A stretch of 64,000 bases of DNA from Stutzerimonas stutzeri. GTDB lineage: Bacteria; Pseudomonadota; Gammaproteobacteria; Pseudomonadales; Pseudomonadaceae. This document shows positions 18,093 through 28,302 of this stretch, piece after piece. The stretch lies in the NCBI RefSeq assembly GCF_013522825.1, contig NZ_JAAMQZ010000019.1, forward strand, positions 1 to 64,000. Direction: 5' to 3'. The stretch's first letter is position 1. Each line of letters begins with the position of its first letter. The translations under genes were made by a program, and so were the position numbers. Under the pieces are notes generated by a model. It did no database searches, had not been told where the DNA came from, and saw nothing but the letters and a program-made list of their open reading frames with translations.

Positions 18093-18590
18093 ATGAGCGA
18101 CCTGAAATACCTGCGCGGCTACCCGGAGCCGCTGCTCGCCCAGGTACGCCAGCTGATCGCCGTGGATCGTCTGGGCGATTACCTGACCCGGCGCTACCCG
18201 GAACGGCATCAGGTGCAGAGCGACAAGGCGCTGTACGGCTATGTGCAGCAGCTCCGGCAGGCGCATCTGAAAAGCGCGCCGGCCATCGACAAGGTGCTCT
18301 ACGACAACCGCCTCGACCTCACCCACCGCGCCCTGGGCCTGCATACGGCGGTATCACGCGTGCAGGGTGGCAAGCTCAAGGCGAAGAAGGAGATCCGCGT
18401 CGCCTCGCTGTTTCGCGAAGCCGCACCGGAATTCCTGCAGATGATCGTCGTCCATGAGCTGGCGCACCTGCGCGAGCGCGAGCACAACCGCGCCTTCTAC
18501 AAACTCTGCGAACACATGCTGCCCGGCTACGGCCAGATCGAATTCGACCTGCGGCTGTACCTGCATTGGCGCGAGGGGCAGAACGGCTGA
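18093..18590 (+). CDS. YgjP-like (DUF45/M48-type) metallopeptidase
   Basis: 165-residue soluble protein with the zinc-binding HELAHLREREHN (HExxH followed by a downstream HN and CEHMLPGY), as in YgjP/WLM-type zinc peptidase domains. The fold is probably cytoplasmic; there is no signal peptide. It starts 3 bp after the znuB stop, so it is part of the zinc-uptake transcript, which fits a zinc-requiring enzyme. The substrate is unknown. Confidence 0.82.
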   Translation: MSDLKYLRGYPEPLLAQVRQLIAVDRLGDYLTRRYPERHQVQSDKALYGYVQQLRQAHLKSAPAIDKVLYDNRLDLTHRALGLHTAVSRVQGGKLKAKKEIRVASLFREAAPEFLQMIVVHELAHLREREHNRAFYKLCEHMLPGYGQIEFDLRLYLHWREGQNG

Positions 18591-18607
18591 AACGCATTAT
18601 GGCCAGA

Positions 18608-18705
18608 GACCATGGGTGGATCGCTGAAGCGTGATCCACGGATTTGTAGGGCCGAACAATTTCGGCCATTCGTGCGCTCCGCTGGCCGAATGAATTCGGC
18701 CCTAC
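18608..18705. repeat. REP-like palindromes downstream of znuB operon
   Basis: Two elements. GTGGATCGCTGAAGCGTGATCCAC (18616-18639 region) is a hairpin. The second, 18646-18705, runs GTAGGGCCGAA...TTCGGCC-spacer-GGCCGAA...TTCGGCCCTAC. The latter family recurs at 23861-23917, 33372-33447, 41468-41527 and 45416-45436. Confidence 0.75.
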
Positions 18706-18768
18706 GGGGTTGTAGCTCCGCAGGATGGAATCGCGGCAGGTGCTTGTGGCGCCTGCCGCGAAGCGCGA

Positions 18769-20904
18769 TCAGGCCGGCACCGCCTTGGCTGCCGCCTCGC
18801 GATCCCAGACACGGTGCTGACCGAGCGCCTGAGCGAAGGCGCCGAACACCGCATCCACGTCATCACCCTCCAGCAGGCCGGCATCGGGCACAAGGTTCAA
18901 CGACGTCAGCAGCGGTCGCGCCGCACCCAGCATGACGACAGGCTTGAGGTGCTTGTAGGCTTCCAGCAGATAGTGCCTGGCCTCGCCGGACTGGGCCATG
19001 GCCGCCGCCGCATCGGCTCCGCCGGGCACGAATACCGCATCGAACATGACCGACGGCATGCCGTCCATGGCCGCATCGACCACCAACAACTTGCCCTCGT
19101 CGGTCTTCACTGGCGCAGGCGTCGGGCCGATCAGCTTGGCGAAGGCGCCCTCTTTGGCCAGTTTGGCCTTGAACACATCGATGGCAGCGCCGTCCACACC
19201 GTTGGCCACGAGAATCGCCACCTTGCGCGACTTGATGTTGCCTGGCGCATGATTGGCCAGGCTCAGCGCCGGCGAGCTGGGCGGCGTCGGCTCTTTCTTC
19301 GGCACAGAGGGCTGCGTCGGTGCCGGCAGGCCGAGGTTCTCGGCAACCCGCCGGGCCAGTTCCAGGTCGATGTTGGCGAGTATTTCGTTGACCTGCCGTT
19401 CGCGAATGAACACCCGCTCGACCTTGCCCAGCTCGAAGGTGTAGGCACCGATGATATGTTCCTTTTCCGGCGCGCTCATGCTGTTGAAGAACAGCGTGGC
19501 CTGGGAGAAGTGATCACCGAAGGATTCGCTGCGGTTGCGGATCTTGTGCCCTTCGACCCGCTCGGGATAGCTCTCGAAGCCGCCATCCTGCGCCGCTGGC
19601 GGGGTTTCCTTGGGCCAGCCGCTATCGATGGAGTTGGGCTCGTAGTTGGCGCGCCCCTTGTGGATCGTCTGGCGATGAAACGCATCACGCTGGTTGTTGT
19701 GGAAAGGGCACAGCGGTCGGTTGATCGGGATCTCGTGGAAGTTCGGTCCGCCCAGGCGCAACAGCTGGGTATCGGTGTAGGAGAACAGCCGGCCCTGCAG
19801 CAGCGGGTCGTTGCTGAAGTCGATGCCCGGCACGATGTGGCCGATGTGAAAGGCGGCCTGCTCGGTCTCGGCGAAGAAATTGTCCGGGTTACGGTTGAGC
19901 GTCATCCTGCCGAGCTTCTGCACCGGCACCAGCTCCTCGGGAATGATCTTGGTCGGATCGAGCAGGTCGAAATCGAAGCTGTGTTCGTCGGCCTCTTCCA
20001 CCACCTGCACACCCAGCTCCCACTCGAAGTAGTCGCCCATCTCGATGGATTCCCACATGTCGCGGCGGTTGAAGTCGGGGTCCTTGCCAGCGATCTTCAG
20101 CGTTTCGTCCCAGACCAGCGAAAAGGCACCGGCCACCGGCTTCCAGTGGAACTTGACGAAGCGGCTGACACCCTCGGCATTGATCAGGCGGAAAGTGTGC
20201 ACGCCGAAGCCTTCCATCGCCCGGTAGCTTCGCGGAATGGCGCGGTCGGACATGGTCCAGAGCACCATGTGCGCCGACTCCGGGGTCAGCGAGACGAAGT
20301 CCCAGAAGGTGTCGTGGGCCGACTGGCCCTGGGGAATCTCGTTGTGCGGCTCGGGTTTGACCGCATGCACGAAGTCCGGGAACTTGATCGCATCCTGGAT
20401 GAAGAACACCGGCATGTTGTTGCCGACCAGGTCGAAGTTGCCCTCGTCGGTGTAGAACTTGGTGGCGAAACCGCGCACGTCGCGCACCGTATCCGCCGAG
20501 CCGCGCGAGCCCTGCACCGTGGAGAAACGCACGAATACCGGCGTTTCCTTGCCCTCGGCGGCGAGGAACGAGGCCTTGGTCAGCCAGCTGTGGTCGCCGT
20601 AGCTTGTGAACACGCCATGGGCCGCCGCGCCGCGGGCATGGACGATGCGTTCGGGAATGCGCTCGTGATCGAAGTGGGTGATCTTCTCGCGCATGATGAA
20701 GTCTTCGAGCAACGAGGGGCCTCGATCACCGGCCTTGAGGGTGTTCTGGTTGTCGGCGATCTTCACGCCCTGGTTGGTCCTCAACGCTGCGCCGGTGGCG
20801 TCGCTGCGAAACTGCTCCAGCTGATCGAGCTTGGCGTTGTGATTGGCGCGGTCTACCGTATCGGTGCCGGCCAGCTCGCTCTGTTTGGGGGTTGTGTTCG
20901 TCAT
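18769..20904 (-). CDS. katE: Catalase HPII (large-subunit, clade 2)
   Basis: 711-residue heme catalase of the large-subunit type. The core contains the catalytic His in [16 protein letters not shown], the distal Asn in [13 protein letters not shown] and the proximal heme Tyr in [15 protein letters not shown]. The C-terminal third (about 560-700, [20 protein letters not shown]...[13 protein letters not shown]) is the flavodoxin/DJ-1-like GATase domain that defines HPII enzymes. No signal peptide, so cytoplasmic. HPII enzymes are usually stationary-phase induced; the promoter here was not resolved. The gene stands alone, divergent from metN. Confidence 0.96.
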   Translation of the reverse strand: MTNTTPKQSELAGTDTVDRANHNAKLDQLEQFRSDATGAALRTNQGVKIADNQNTLKAGDRGPSLLEDFIMREKITHFDHERIPERIVHARGAAAHGVFTSYGDHSWLTKASFLAAEGKETPVFVRFSTVQGSRGSADTVRDVRGFATKFYTDEGNFDLVGNNMPVFFIQDAIKFPDFVHAVKPEPHNEIPQGQSAHDTFWDFVSLTPESAHMVLWTMSDRAIPRSYRAMEGFGVHTFRLINAEGVSRFVKFHWKPVAGAFSLVWDETLKIAGKDPDFNRRDMWESIEMGDYFEWELGVQVVEEADEHSFDFDLLDPTKIIPEELVPVQKLGRMTLNRNPDNFFAETEQAAFHIGHIVPGIDFSNDPLLQGRLFSYTDTQLLRLGGPNFHEIPINRPLCPFHNNQRDAFHRQTIHKGRANYEPNSIDSGWPKETPPAAQDGGFESYPERVEGHKIRNRSESFGDHFSQATLFFNSMSAPEKEHIIGAYTFELGKVERVFIRERQVNEILANIDLELARRVAENLGLPAPTQPSVPKKEPTPPSSPALSLANHAPGNIKSRKVAILVANGVDGAAIDVFKAKLAKEGAFAKLIGPTPAPVKTDEGKLLVVDAAMDGMPSVMFDAVFVPGGADAAAAMAQSGEARHYLLEAYKHLKPVVMLGAARPLLTSLNLVPDAGLLEGDDVDAVFGAFAQALGQHRVWDREAAAKAVPA

Positions 20905-21162
20905 GATGGGCCTCGGTTAGCAACTGGCTGAACCGCAAACGATCATCCGACAACGGCTGGATACGTGATCAATTCACGGTGTACCGATTAATGACCCTTC
21001 CAAGGCCGGCAAGGTTGCCGACTGCGACGATTTGTGTTGCCTATGGAAGCAGTAGATTCCTTCAATCGAACCAGCACAAACGAGCGACCTGAACACCAAG
21101 CAGGTAGAATGCCCGCCTTTCGCCGAACATCGGCTCCGAACGTCGCACCTACAGGTTCGCCC

Positions 21163-22169
<1,007 letters not shown>

Positions 22170-22170
<1 letters not shown>

Positions 22171-22835
22171 TGGACGCTTTGTTTACCAATGTGGACTGGT
22201 ACGAGATCTGGTTGGCGACGCTGGACACTCTGCTGATGCTCGGCGGCTCGCTGCTGTTCACCATCCTGCTGGGCCTGCCGCTGGGTGTGCTGCTGTTTCT
22301 CAGCGGCCCGCGCCAGCTGTTCGAGAACGGCCCGCTGTATGCCGCGCTGTCGTTCGTGGTCAACGTGCTGCGCTCGCTGCCGTTCATCATCCTGCTGATC
22401 GTGATGATTCCCTTCACCGTGCTGCTGACCGGCACCTCGCTGGGCGTGGCCGGGGCGATCCCGCCGCTGGTGGTGGGCGCCGCGCCCTTCTTCGCACGGC
22501 TGGTGGAAACCGCCCTGCGCGAAGTGGATCGCGGCATCATCGAGGCAACCCAGGCGATGGGCGCGACGACGCGGCAAATCATCTTCAGTGCATTGCTGCC
22601 CGAGGCGCGACCGGGCATCATCGCTGCGATTACCGTCACCGCCATCACCCTGGTGTCCTACACTGCGATGGCCGGCGTGGTGGGTGCCGGTGGCCTGGGC
22701 GACCTGGCGATCCGCTTTGGCTACCAGCGTTTCCAGACCGATGTGATGGTCGTCACCGTGGTCCTGCTGCTGGTGCTGGTGCAGATCCTGCAGAGCGTCG
22801 GCGACAAGCTGGTTACCCATTTTTCGCGCAAATGA
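22170..22835 (+). CDS. metI: Methionine ABC transporter permease MetI
   Basis: 221-residue membrane protein with five or six helices and the permease coupling motif EATQAMGATTRQIIFSALLPEA (EAA loop, about 130-151). It forms the channel with MetN for D/L-methionine import. Its ATG overlaps the metN stop by one base (TGATG). metQ follows after a 198-bp gap occupied by a palindromic repeat. Confidence 0.95.
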
Positions 22836-22844
22836 ACTAGTTAG

Positions 22845-22983
22845 CAGGCTGTTGAAAAACGTAGGCGAGGCAGGCAAGACAAGGCAAAAACAGGCGAGGA
22901 CGCGGAGTTTAGTGTTCTAAATGAGCAGTCCGAGCCTGTTTTTAACGCAGTATTGCCAACGCAGGTAGTTTTTCAACAGCCTG
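22845..22983. repeat. MITE-like 139-bp imperfect palindrome
   Basis: Perfect 16-bp terminal inverted repeats CAGGCTGTTGAAAAAC (22845-22860) and GTTTTTCAACAGCCTG (22968-22983). Inside, AAAAACAGGCGAGGACGCGG and the reverse complement of the other half (AAAAACAGGCTCGGACTGCT) are also related, and the centre is TTTAGTGTTCTAAA. It has no coding capacity and resembles a non-autonomous transposon remnant. No clear target-site duplication is visible. Confidence 0.8.
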
Positions 22984-23033
22984 TCCGGGCGAGCGAACCT
23001 TCGCACCCCATTCACCTCCGAAGGAACCGAACG

Positions 23034-23804
23034 ATGAAAAAACTGATTGCCGCCCTGGCCACCGTCGCGGCGTTTTCCGCCCAGGCTGCCGAACTGAACG
23101 TCGCCGCCACCGCCGTGCCCCATGCGGAGCTGCTGGAATTCGTCAAACCCAAACTGGCCGAGCAGGGCGTGACGCTGAACGTGAAGGTTTTCACCGACTA
23201 TGTGCAGCCCAATATCCAGGTCGCCGAGAAGCGTCTGGACGCCAACTTCTTCCAACATCAGCCGTACCTCGATGAATTCAACAAGGGCAAGGGCACCGAT
23301 CTGATCAGCGTCGCGGGCGTGCATATCGAGCCCTTCGGCGCCTACTCCAGCAAGCACAAGTTGCTGGACGAACTGCCCAACGGCGCCAACGTGGTGATTC
23401 CCAACGACGCCACCAACGGCGGTCGCGCGTTGCTGCTGCTGGCCAAGGCAGGCGTGATCAGTCTCAAGGATGGCGCCGGCATCACCGCCACGCCGAAGGA
23501 CATCGCCGACAACCCCAAGCGCATCAAGGTGCGTGAACTGGAAGCGGCGACCTTGCCGCGCGTGCTGACCCAGGTCGATCTGGCGCTGATCAACACCAAC
23601 TACGCGCTGGAGGCCAAGCTCAACCCCACCGAGGACGCACTGGTCATCGAAGGCAGCGATTCGCCCTACGTGAACATCCTCGTCGCCCGCCCGGACAACA
23701 AGGACAGCGAGGCCATGCAGAAACTCGCCGCCGCGCTGCACAGCGAGGAGGTTCGCCAGTTCATCGAAGAGAAGTACCAGGGCGCGGTCGTTCCCGCCTT
23801 CTGA
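23034..23804 (+). CDS. metQ: Methionine ABC transporter substrate-binding protein MetQ
   Basis: 256-residue NlpA/MetQ-family binding protein. A signal peptide ends AAFSAQA before AELNVAATAVPHAELLEF. Typical motifs are FTDYVQPNIQVAEKRLDANFFQHQPYL and NGANVVIPNDATNGGRALLLL. The expected lipobox cysteine is absent, so the protein should be free in the periplasm rather than lipid-anchored as in E. coli. GAAGGAA precedes the chosen ATG. A strong hairpin terminator follows. Confidence 0.94.
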   Translation: MKKLIAALATVAAFSAQAAELNVAATAVPHAELLEFVKPKLAEQGVTLNVKVFTDYVQPNIQVAEKRLDANFFQHQPYLDEFNKGKGTDLISVAGVHIEPFGAYSSKHKLLDELPNGANVVIPNDATNGGRALLLLAKAGVISLKDGAGITATPKDIADNPKRIKVRELEAATLPRVLTQVDLALINTNYALEAKLNPTEDALVIEGSDSPYVNILVARPDNKDSEAMQKLAAALHSEEVRQFIEEKYQGAVVPAF

Positions 23805-23820
23805 TCTGCTCTTGGTCTGA

Positions 23821-23851
23821 CGACGAACCCCGCCGCGTGCGGGGTTCGTCG
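23821..23851 (+). terminator. Intrinsic terminator after metQ
   Basis: Perfect 13-bp stem CGACGAACCCCGC / GCGGGGTTCGTCG with a 5-nt loop, 16 bp after the metQ stop. It is followed by only a short T stretch (GTT). Confidence 0.8.
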
Positions 23852-23860
23852 TTCATGGCG

Positions 23861-23917
23861 CAGGGCCGAATTCATTCGGCCACGAACCGGCAATGGCCGA
23901 ACAAGGTTCGGCCCTAC
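23861..23917. repeat. REP-like palindrome, GGGCCGAA...TTCGGCCCTAC family
   Basis: CAGGGCCGAATTCATTCGGCC, a spacer, then GGCCGAACAAGGTTCGGCCCTAC: two facing hairpins of the family also seen at 18646, 33372, 41468 and 45416. It lies between the metQ and SCO genes, which converge. Confidence 0.75.
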
Positions 23918-23949
23918 GAGTAGGGGTTTAGTTTCGGAGCGGGCGGCTT

Positions 23950-24585
23950 CTACTGTGTCTGGGTCAGTAGCCCCGGCAATTCTGCCTTCAGCTTCTGCAC
24001 TTTCAGCGGCGCGCGGATAAAGCCGCGCTGGCGACCGTCCGGGCCGATGATGACCAGGTTGCCGCTGTGATCGACGGTGTAGTTTTCCCGGCTGGTATCG
24101 CCGGGAATGAAGGGTATGCCGACGCCATTGGCCAGGGTCTGGATATCGTCCAGCGGGCCGGTCAGCCCGGTGAAGCCATCGCCGAAAAAGCCCAGATACT
24201 GCTTGAGCTGCTCAGGCGTGTCGCGGTGCGGATCGACGCTGACCAGCACCGGCTGCATGCGCTCGCGCACCGTCTCGGGCAGCTCGTTTCGCACTTGGCG
24301 CAGCTCGGCCAGAGTCGCCGGGCAGATATCCGGGCAGAAGGTATAGCCGAAGAACAACAGGGTCCACTTGCCCTTCAGCTCATCCACCTGGACCGGCTCG
24401 CCATCCTGATTGGTCAGGCTCAGCGCCGGCACCGTGCGGCTCTGCGGCAACAGGATGATGCCGGCATCCAGCATCCGGGTCGGATCGGCCTGGGGCTCGC
24501 TGTCGAGCACCCGGTAGACCGTCAGCCCGATGACCAGCGCGATCAACGCGACGAGGATGAACACGGTGGTCTGGATACGAGTCAT
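23950..24585 (-). CDS. SCO1/SenC-type copper chaperone for cytochrome oxidase
   Basis: 211-residue membrane-anchored thioredoxin-fold protein. An N-terminal membrane segment (about 8-25) precedes a periplasmic domain with the copper-binding TFCPDICP (CxxxC) and the distal His in YTVDHSG. It delivers copper to the CuA site of subunit II and may reduce its cysteines. It is the last gene of the cox operon, 21 bp after cyoE. Confidence 0.92.
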   Translation of the reverse strand: MTRIQTTVFILVALIALVIGLTVYRVLDSEPQADPTRMLDAGIILLPQSRTVPALSLTNQDGEPVQVDELKGKWTLLFFGYTFCPDICPATLAELRQVRNELPETVRERMQPVLVSVDPHRDTPEQLKQYLGFFGDGFTGLTGPLDDIQTLANGVGIPFIPGDTSRENYTVDHSGNLVIIGPDGRQRGFIRAPLKVQKLKAELPGLLTQTQ

Positions 24586-24606
24586 GGGCTTCCTTGTTGA
24601 GCGGCT

Positions 24607-25506
24607 TCAGATATTCAGCAGCAGATAATGATCAACCAGCAGCGCAATGAACAGGGCGAACAGGTACCAGATGCTGAATTTGAAGGTCCTGATCGCCGCA
24701 TGGGGCCGGCTGTCGCGGTACAGCACGACGGCCCAGTAGAGGAAACGCGCACCCAACAGGACGGCGGCAGCCAGGTACAGCGGGCCGCTCATGTGGATGG
24801 CATAGGGCATGAAGCTCACCGCCAGCAGCACCGCCGTGTAGAGCAGGATGTGCACCTTGGTGTAATGCTCGCCGTGGGTCACCGGCAGCATGGGGATATT
24901 GACCTTGGCGTATTCGGCCTTGCGATGGATGGCCAGAGCCCAGAAGTGCGGTGGCGTCCAGGCGAAGATGATCAGCACCAGCAGCAGCGGTTCGGCGCTG
25001 ACCTGCCCGGTTACCGCGACCCAGCCCAGCAACGGCGGCGCGGCGCCGGCCAGCCCACCGATGACGATGTTCTGCGGCGTGGCGCGTTTGAGAAAGCCGG
25101 TGTAGACCACCGCATAGCCGAGCAGCGAGGCCAGCGTCAGCCAGGCCGCCAGGGCATTGGTGAACACCAGCAGCAGGGCCAGCCCGGCGACGCTCAGCGC
25201 CAGGGCGAAGGTCAGCGCGGCGAAGGGTGAAACCCGCCCCTCGGCCAGTGGCCGCTTGTGGGTGCGCGCCATCACCGCGTCGATACGACGGTCCACCACA
25301 TGATTGACCGCCGCCGCGCCCCCGGCGCACAGGGCGATGCCGAGGTTGCCGAACAGCAGCACCGTCCAGGGCACCCCGGCGCGGGTGGCGAGGAACATGC
25401 CTACCAGCGAGGTGATGAGCATCAGCAGCACCACCTTCGGCTTGGTCAGCTCCAGGTAGTCGCGCCAGCCTGCCGTGACGCTCGATTGGCTGAGTACTGT
25501 GGCCAT
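24607..25506 (-). CDS. cyoE: Protoheme IX farnesyltransferase (heme O synthase)
   Basis: 299-residue polytopic prenyltransferase of the UbiA superfamily. It adds a farnesyl group to heme B, giving heme O, the precursor of the heme A of aa3 oxidases. The first catalytic motif is NHVVDRRIDAVMARTHKRPL. About eight or nine helices are visible. The frame is open upstream to 25626, but MATVLSQSSVTAGWRDYLELTKPKVV at 25506 is the family start. It lies 16 bp after ctaA. Confidence 0.94.
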   Translation of the reverse strand: MATVLSQSSVTAGWRDYLELTKPKVVLLMLITSLVGMFLATRAGVPWTVLLFGNLGIALCAGGAAAVNHVVDRRIDAVMARTHKRPLAEGRVSPFAALTFALALSVAGLALLLVFTNALAAWLTLASLLGYAVVYTGFLKRATPQNIVIGGLAGAAPPLLGWVAVTGQVSAEPLLLVLIIFAWTPPHFWALAIHRKAEYAKVNIPMLPVTHGEHYTKVHILLYTAVLLAVSFMPYAIHMSGPLYLAAAVLLGARFLYWAVVLYRDSRPHAAIRTFKFSIWYLFALFIALLVDHYLLLNI

Positions 25507-25522
25507 GGGCTTCTCCTTGTGG

Positions 25523-26608
25523 TCATGGGCTGGGCAGTTCGACCCCGGCGTTGCCATTGGGGTCGCGCTGCAGCATGCCGGAAGGGGTTTCAGTGTGTGT
25601 CCGGGCAACCGTCCGGCGCTGCGCACGCAAGCGGAAATTGATCAGCACCAGCACCAGCAGCAGAGCCGCGCCGCCACCGTTGTGGGCCACGGCGACGGCC
25701 AGCGGCAGGTTGAGCAGCACATTGCTGATGCCCAGGGCGACCTGCACGGCCAGCGCCGCCAGCAACAGCGCGGCAAGGTGACCGAGGCCGTAGCGAAACA
25801 GTCGCCAGGCCAGCATCAGCAGTACCAGAATGATCAGCAGCGCACCGATCCGGTGGGCGACATGGATGGCGGTGCGCGCCTCGCCATAGAGCAGCCCGCC
25901 AAGGTAGTTGGGGCCGATGTCGTGATGAGTCAGATCGAAGGCGCGGATGAAATCCATCTGCGGCCACCATTCACCGTGGCAGGTCGGGAAATCCGTGCAG
26001 GCCACTGCCGCATAGTTGCTGCTGACCCAGCCGCCCAGGGCGATCTGCCCGATCACCAGCGCCATGGCCAGCCCGGCGAACAGCCGCAGCCGTGCCGGAA
26101 CGGCTACAGACAGAGCGGGTAAGCGTCCGGACAGGCGCAGACACAGCAGAAACAGCAGGCTCAGGGTGGCGAAGCCGCCGAGCAGATGCGTGGTGACGAT
26201 CTGCGGCCAGAGCTGCAGCGTCACCGTCCACATGCCGAAGATCGCCTGGGCGATCACCACAGCGAGCAACAGCAGCGGCAGTTTCACTGGCTGGCCCGGC
26301 TCGCCGCGACGGCGCAGGGCCTGTACCGCCAACCCGAGAATCACCAGCCCCAGGGCGCCGGCGAAGTAGCGATGGACCATCTCGTTCCAGCCCTTGCGCA
26401 CCTCCAGCGGTGCCTCGGGGAAACGCAGGGCAGCGAGGCTCTGCTTGTGCTCGCTCATCGGCACCGCGAGAAAACCGTAACAGCCGGGCCAGTCCGGGCA
26501 GCCCAGGCCAGCATGGGTCAGCCGCGTATAGGCGCCCAGCAACACCACCACCACGGCCAGGGCGGTGGCGATCAGGGCGAGACGATATCCGGGGCGTGAT
26601 GCTTGCAT
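25523..26608 (-). CDS. ctaA: Heme A synthase (COX15/CtaA)
   Basis: 361-residue membrane protein with eight predicted helices. It oxidises the C8 methyl of heme O to give heme A. Conserved heme-ligand histidines appear in MVHRYFAGALG, VTTHLLGG, VAHRIGAL and AHNGGG. Two periplasmic cysteine pairs (GCPDWPGC and ACTDFPTC) are typical of COX15. GAGG lies 5 nt before the ATG. The upstream 122-bp gap holds a hairpin repeat. Confidence 0.94.
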   Translation of the reverse strand: MQASRPGYRLALIATALAVVVVLLGAYTRLTHAGLGCPDWPGCYGFLAVPMSEHKQSLAALRFPEAPLEVRKGWNEMVHRYFAGALGLVILGLAVQALRRRGEPGQPVKLPLLLLAVVIAQAIFGMWTVTLQLWPQIVTTHLLGGFATLSLLFLLCLRLSGRLPALSVAVPARLRLFAGLAMALVIGQIALGGWVSSNYAAVACTDFPTCHGEWWPQMDFIRAFDLTHHDIGPNYLGGLLYGEARTAIHVAHRIGALLIILVLLMLAWRLFRYGLGHLAALLLAALAVQVALGISNVLLNLPLAVAVAHNGGGAALLLVLVLINFRLRAQRRTVARTHTETPSGMLQRDPNGNAGVELPSP

Positions 26609-26630
26609 AGAGTCCTCGTTTCACTCGGTC

Positions 26631-26716
26631 TGGAGGCTTGAGGCTGGACGCTCAGACCGCCGTCTCACCAGTAATCCGTGTGGCAGACGCCTCCCCGTCC
26701 AGCCTTCAGCCCCCAG
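26631..26716. repeat. Inverted repeat of the GCTGGAGGCTGGA family (cox operon, copy 1)
   Basis: GGAGGCTTGAGGCTGGACG (26632-26650) faces CGTCCAGCCTTCAGCCCCCAG (26696-26716), an imperfect stem with a loop of about 45 nt. It is related to the repeat at 29805-29945 in the same operon. Confidence 0.7.
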
Positions 26717-26730
26717 CGCCTTTATCGTCT

Positions 26731-27315
26731 TCACCCTATCTGCGAAATCTTCAGCAGGTACTTCAGATCATCAAGAATCGCCTTGCCATCGGCATCGGCC
26801 GCGTAGCGCAGCACCAGGTTGCCGAGGGGATCGACGATCCACAGTTGCGGTCCGGCGGGGACTTCGGGATTTGCCGAATAGGCGGCGGCATCCAGTGCAT
26901 AGCGCGTCAGCTGCGGGTATTCGCGTCGCAACCGCTGATCGTAATCGGCCTCCAGCGTCTGCGTCGTGGCCAGCGCATGCCCGGCACGAGCAGCTTCGCG
27001 GGCCAGGCCGATGTTGATCTGTCGCGCCAGGTAGACCAGTTGCCGGCATTCCTCGTGGCAGCCCTGCGGTGCGGTGACCAGCAGCTCCCAGCGCGGCTCG
27101 CCCGCAGCCGTCACGCCGATGGCATCGCGGCCCTGTCCGTCGGCGACCAGCACGCCATCGTAGCTGCGGCTTTCCGGCACCCAGAAACCGAAGCGGTACA
27201 TGGCCGAAGCAAGCAACATCGGCCCCAGCACCACGCCGATGATCAGCAGCAGTTGCAGGCGACCACGGCCACGCCGTGGCTCAGGTTGGGCGGCGGTCGG
27301 ATTCATGAGTGGCAT
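26731..27315 (-). CDS. Membrane-anchored thioredoxin-like protein of the cox operon (hypothetical)
   Basis: 194-residue protein with one N-terminal membrane helix (LQLLLIIGVVLGPMLLASAMY, about 20-40 with basic residues before it) and a periplasmic domain with VTAPQGCHEECRQLVYLARQ, a CxxxC reminiscent of SCO/thioredoxin-like copper or thiol proteins, and WIVDPLGNLVLRY, like the end of that fold. It overlaps the SURF1 gene by 35 bp; the start at 27315 has GGGAG 7 nt upstream. Probably an oxidase assembly factor, by context only. Confidence 0.75.
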   Translation of the reverse strand: MPLMNPTAAQPEPRRGRGRLQLLLIIGVVLGPMLLASAMYRFGFWVPESRSYDGVLVADGQGRDAIGVTAAGEPRWELLVTAPQGCHEECRQLVYLARQINIGLAREAARAGHALATTQTLEADYDQRLRREYPQLTRYALDAAAYSANPEVPAGPQLWIVDPLGNLVLRYAADADGKAILDDLKYLLKISQIG

Positions 27316-28018
27316 GCTGATTCTCCCGTGCCTGATGCACGCCCAGATAAATGAACAGCGCCAGCAGCGCGGCGGCCAGCGCGAACCATTGCACGGCATA
27401 GCCCCGATGCTGCGCCGGGCTCATGCTGGTGACCGGCCAGTCGGCGCGATAGGCCGTCGGCCCCGGCTCGAGACGCAGCTCGTAGGCAATGCCGTCGCGC
27501 CCAAGGGTCTCCCACAATTGCTGTACATCCACATGATTGATCAGCCTGGGCCAACCTTCGGCCATGCCCCTGTCGAGGACGAACGGCTTGCCCGCCGGCA
27601 CATGGACCCAGGCGGCCAGCTTCAGCGCCTGCCCGGGGGTATCGAATGCGGGCGCGATACGCCGGTCCGGCCAGGGAATCCAGCCGCGATTGACGATGAC
27701 CCAGCGTCCGCTGGGCTGATCCTGGAAGGGCTGCAGCAACTCGACCCCGACCTGGCCGTCGCGGGTGCGGCTGTCGAGCAGGAAGCTGTGCTCGGCATCG
27801 AAACGGCCCTGCAGGTGTACGCGACTGTAGGCAGGGTCCGGCAGCCCGTCCAGCTCGGCGGGCGACAATGCTCCGAGCTGGGCGCGGGCCTCCTGTCGCT
27901 CCAGCATGTCGCGCTTCTGCTCGCCGCGTTCGAGTTGCCAGAACCCCAGCCAGACCAGCACCGGCAGCAAGGCCAGCACCACCAGCGTCGGCAGCAGCCC
28001 CGGTCGGAAGCCGTTCAT
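27281..28018 (-). CDS. SURF1-family cytochrome oxidase assembly protein
   Basis: 245 residues. Two membrane helices bracket a periplasmic domain, as in SURF1/Shy1: the first is VVLALLPVLVWLGFWQLERGEQK (about 12-34) and the second FALAAALLALFIYLG (about 212-226). The conserved segments WVIVNRGWIPWPD and GFWQLERG are present. It assists heme A insertion into subunit I. GGAGGG precedes the start. It is followed by an overlapping hypothetical gene and preceded by an opposite-strand gene. Confidence 0.9.
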   Translation of the reverse strand: MNGFRPGLLPTLVVLALLPVLVWLGFWQLERGEQKRDMLERQEARAQLGALSPAELDGLPDPAYSRVHLQGRFDAEHSFLLDSRTRDGQVGVELLQPFQDQPSGRWVIVNRGWIPWPDRRIAPAFDTPGQALKLAAWVHVPAGKPFVLDRGMAEGWPRLINHVDVQQLWETLGRDGIAYELRLEPGPTAYRADWPVTSMSPAQHRGYAVQWFALAAALLALFIYLGVHQARENQHATHESDRRPT

Positions 28019-28101
28019 GACGCGGCCCTCCTGCGGTCGCTCTCGTCTGTGGATACGGCTGGCTATACTCCACCCCCATCACCCCTGTCGTGGATCCGCC
28101 C

Positions 28102-28302
28102 ATGCTCAAGGCGGTTATCGTTGTTCTCTTAGTCGCCACGCTGATCAGTCTGTTCAGTGGCCTGTTCTTCCTGGTCCATGACGCGGGACGGACGTCTCGT
28201 GTCGTCATGGCCCTGTTCGTTCGCGTCATCCTCAGCGCGCTGATCGTCGCGCTGATCGGCTGGGGGTTCTATTCGGGCCAGCTGCGGTCGGTTCTTGGCT
28301 AG
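28102..28302 (+). CDS. Small twin-transmembrane protein (DUF2909)
   Basis: 66-residue protein of two hydrophobic helices (AVIVVLLVATLISLFSGLFFLV and VRVILSALIVALIGWGFY) joined by HDAGRTSRVVMA, the DUF2909 pattern. It is read on the plus strand inside the otherwise minus-strand cox operon, and its stop overlaps the coxC stop by 4 bp tail-to-tail. The cox transcript therefore runs antisense through it. Its function is unknown; conserved location in Pseudomonas cox loci suggests a link to the oxidase. Confidence 0.82.
   Translation: MLKAVIVVLLVATLISLFSGLFFLVHDAGRTSRVVMALFVRVILSALIVALIGWGFYSGQLRSVLG

Noticed and set aside
20905..21162. SAM riboswitch upstream of metN
   Set aside because: No terminator-linked multi-stem structure typical of SAM riboswitches could be drawn in the 258-bp gap.
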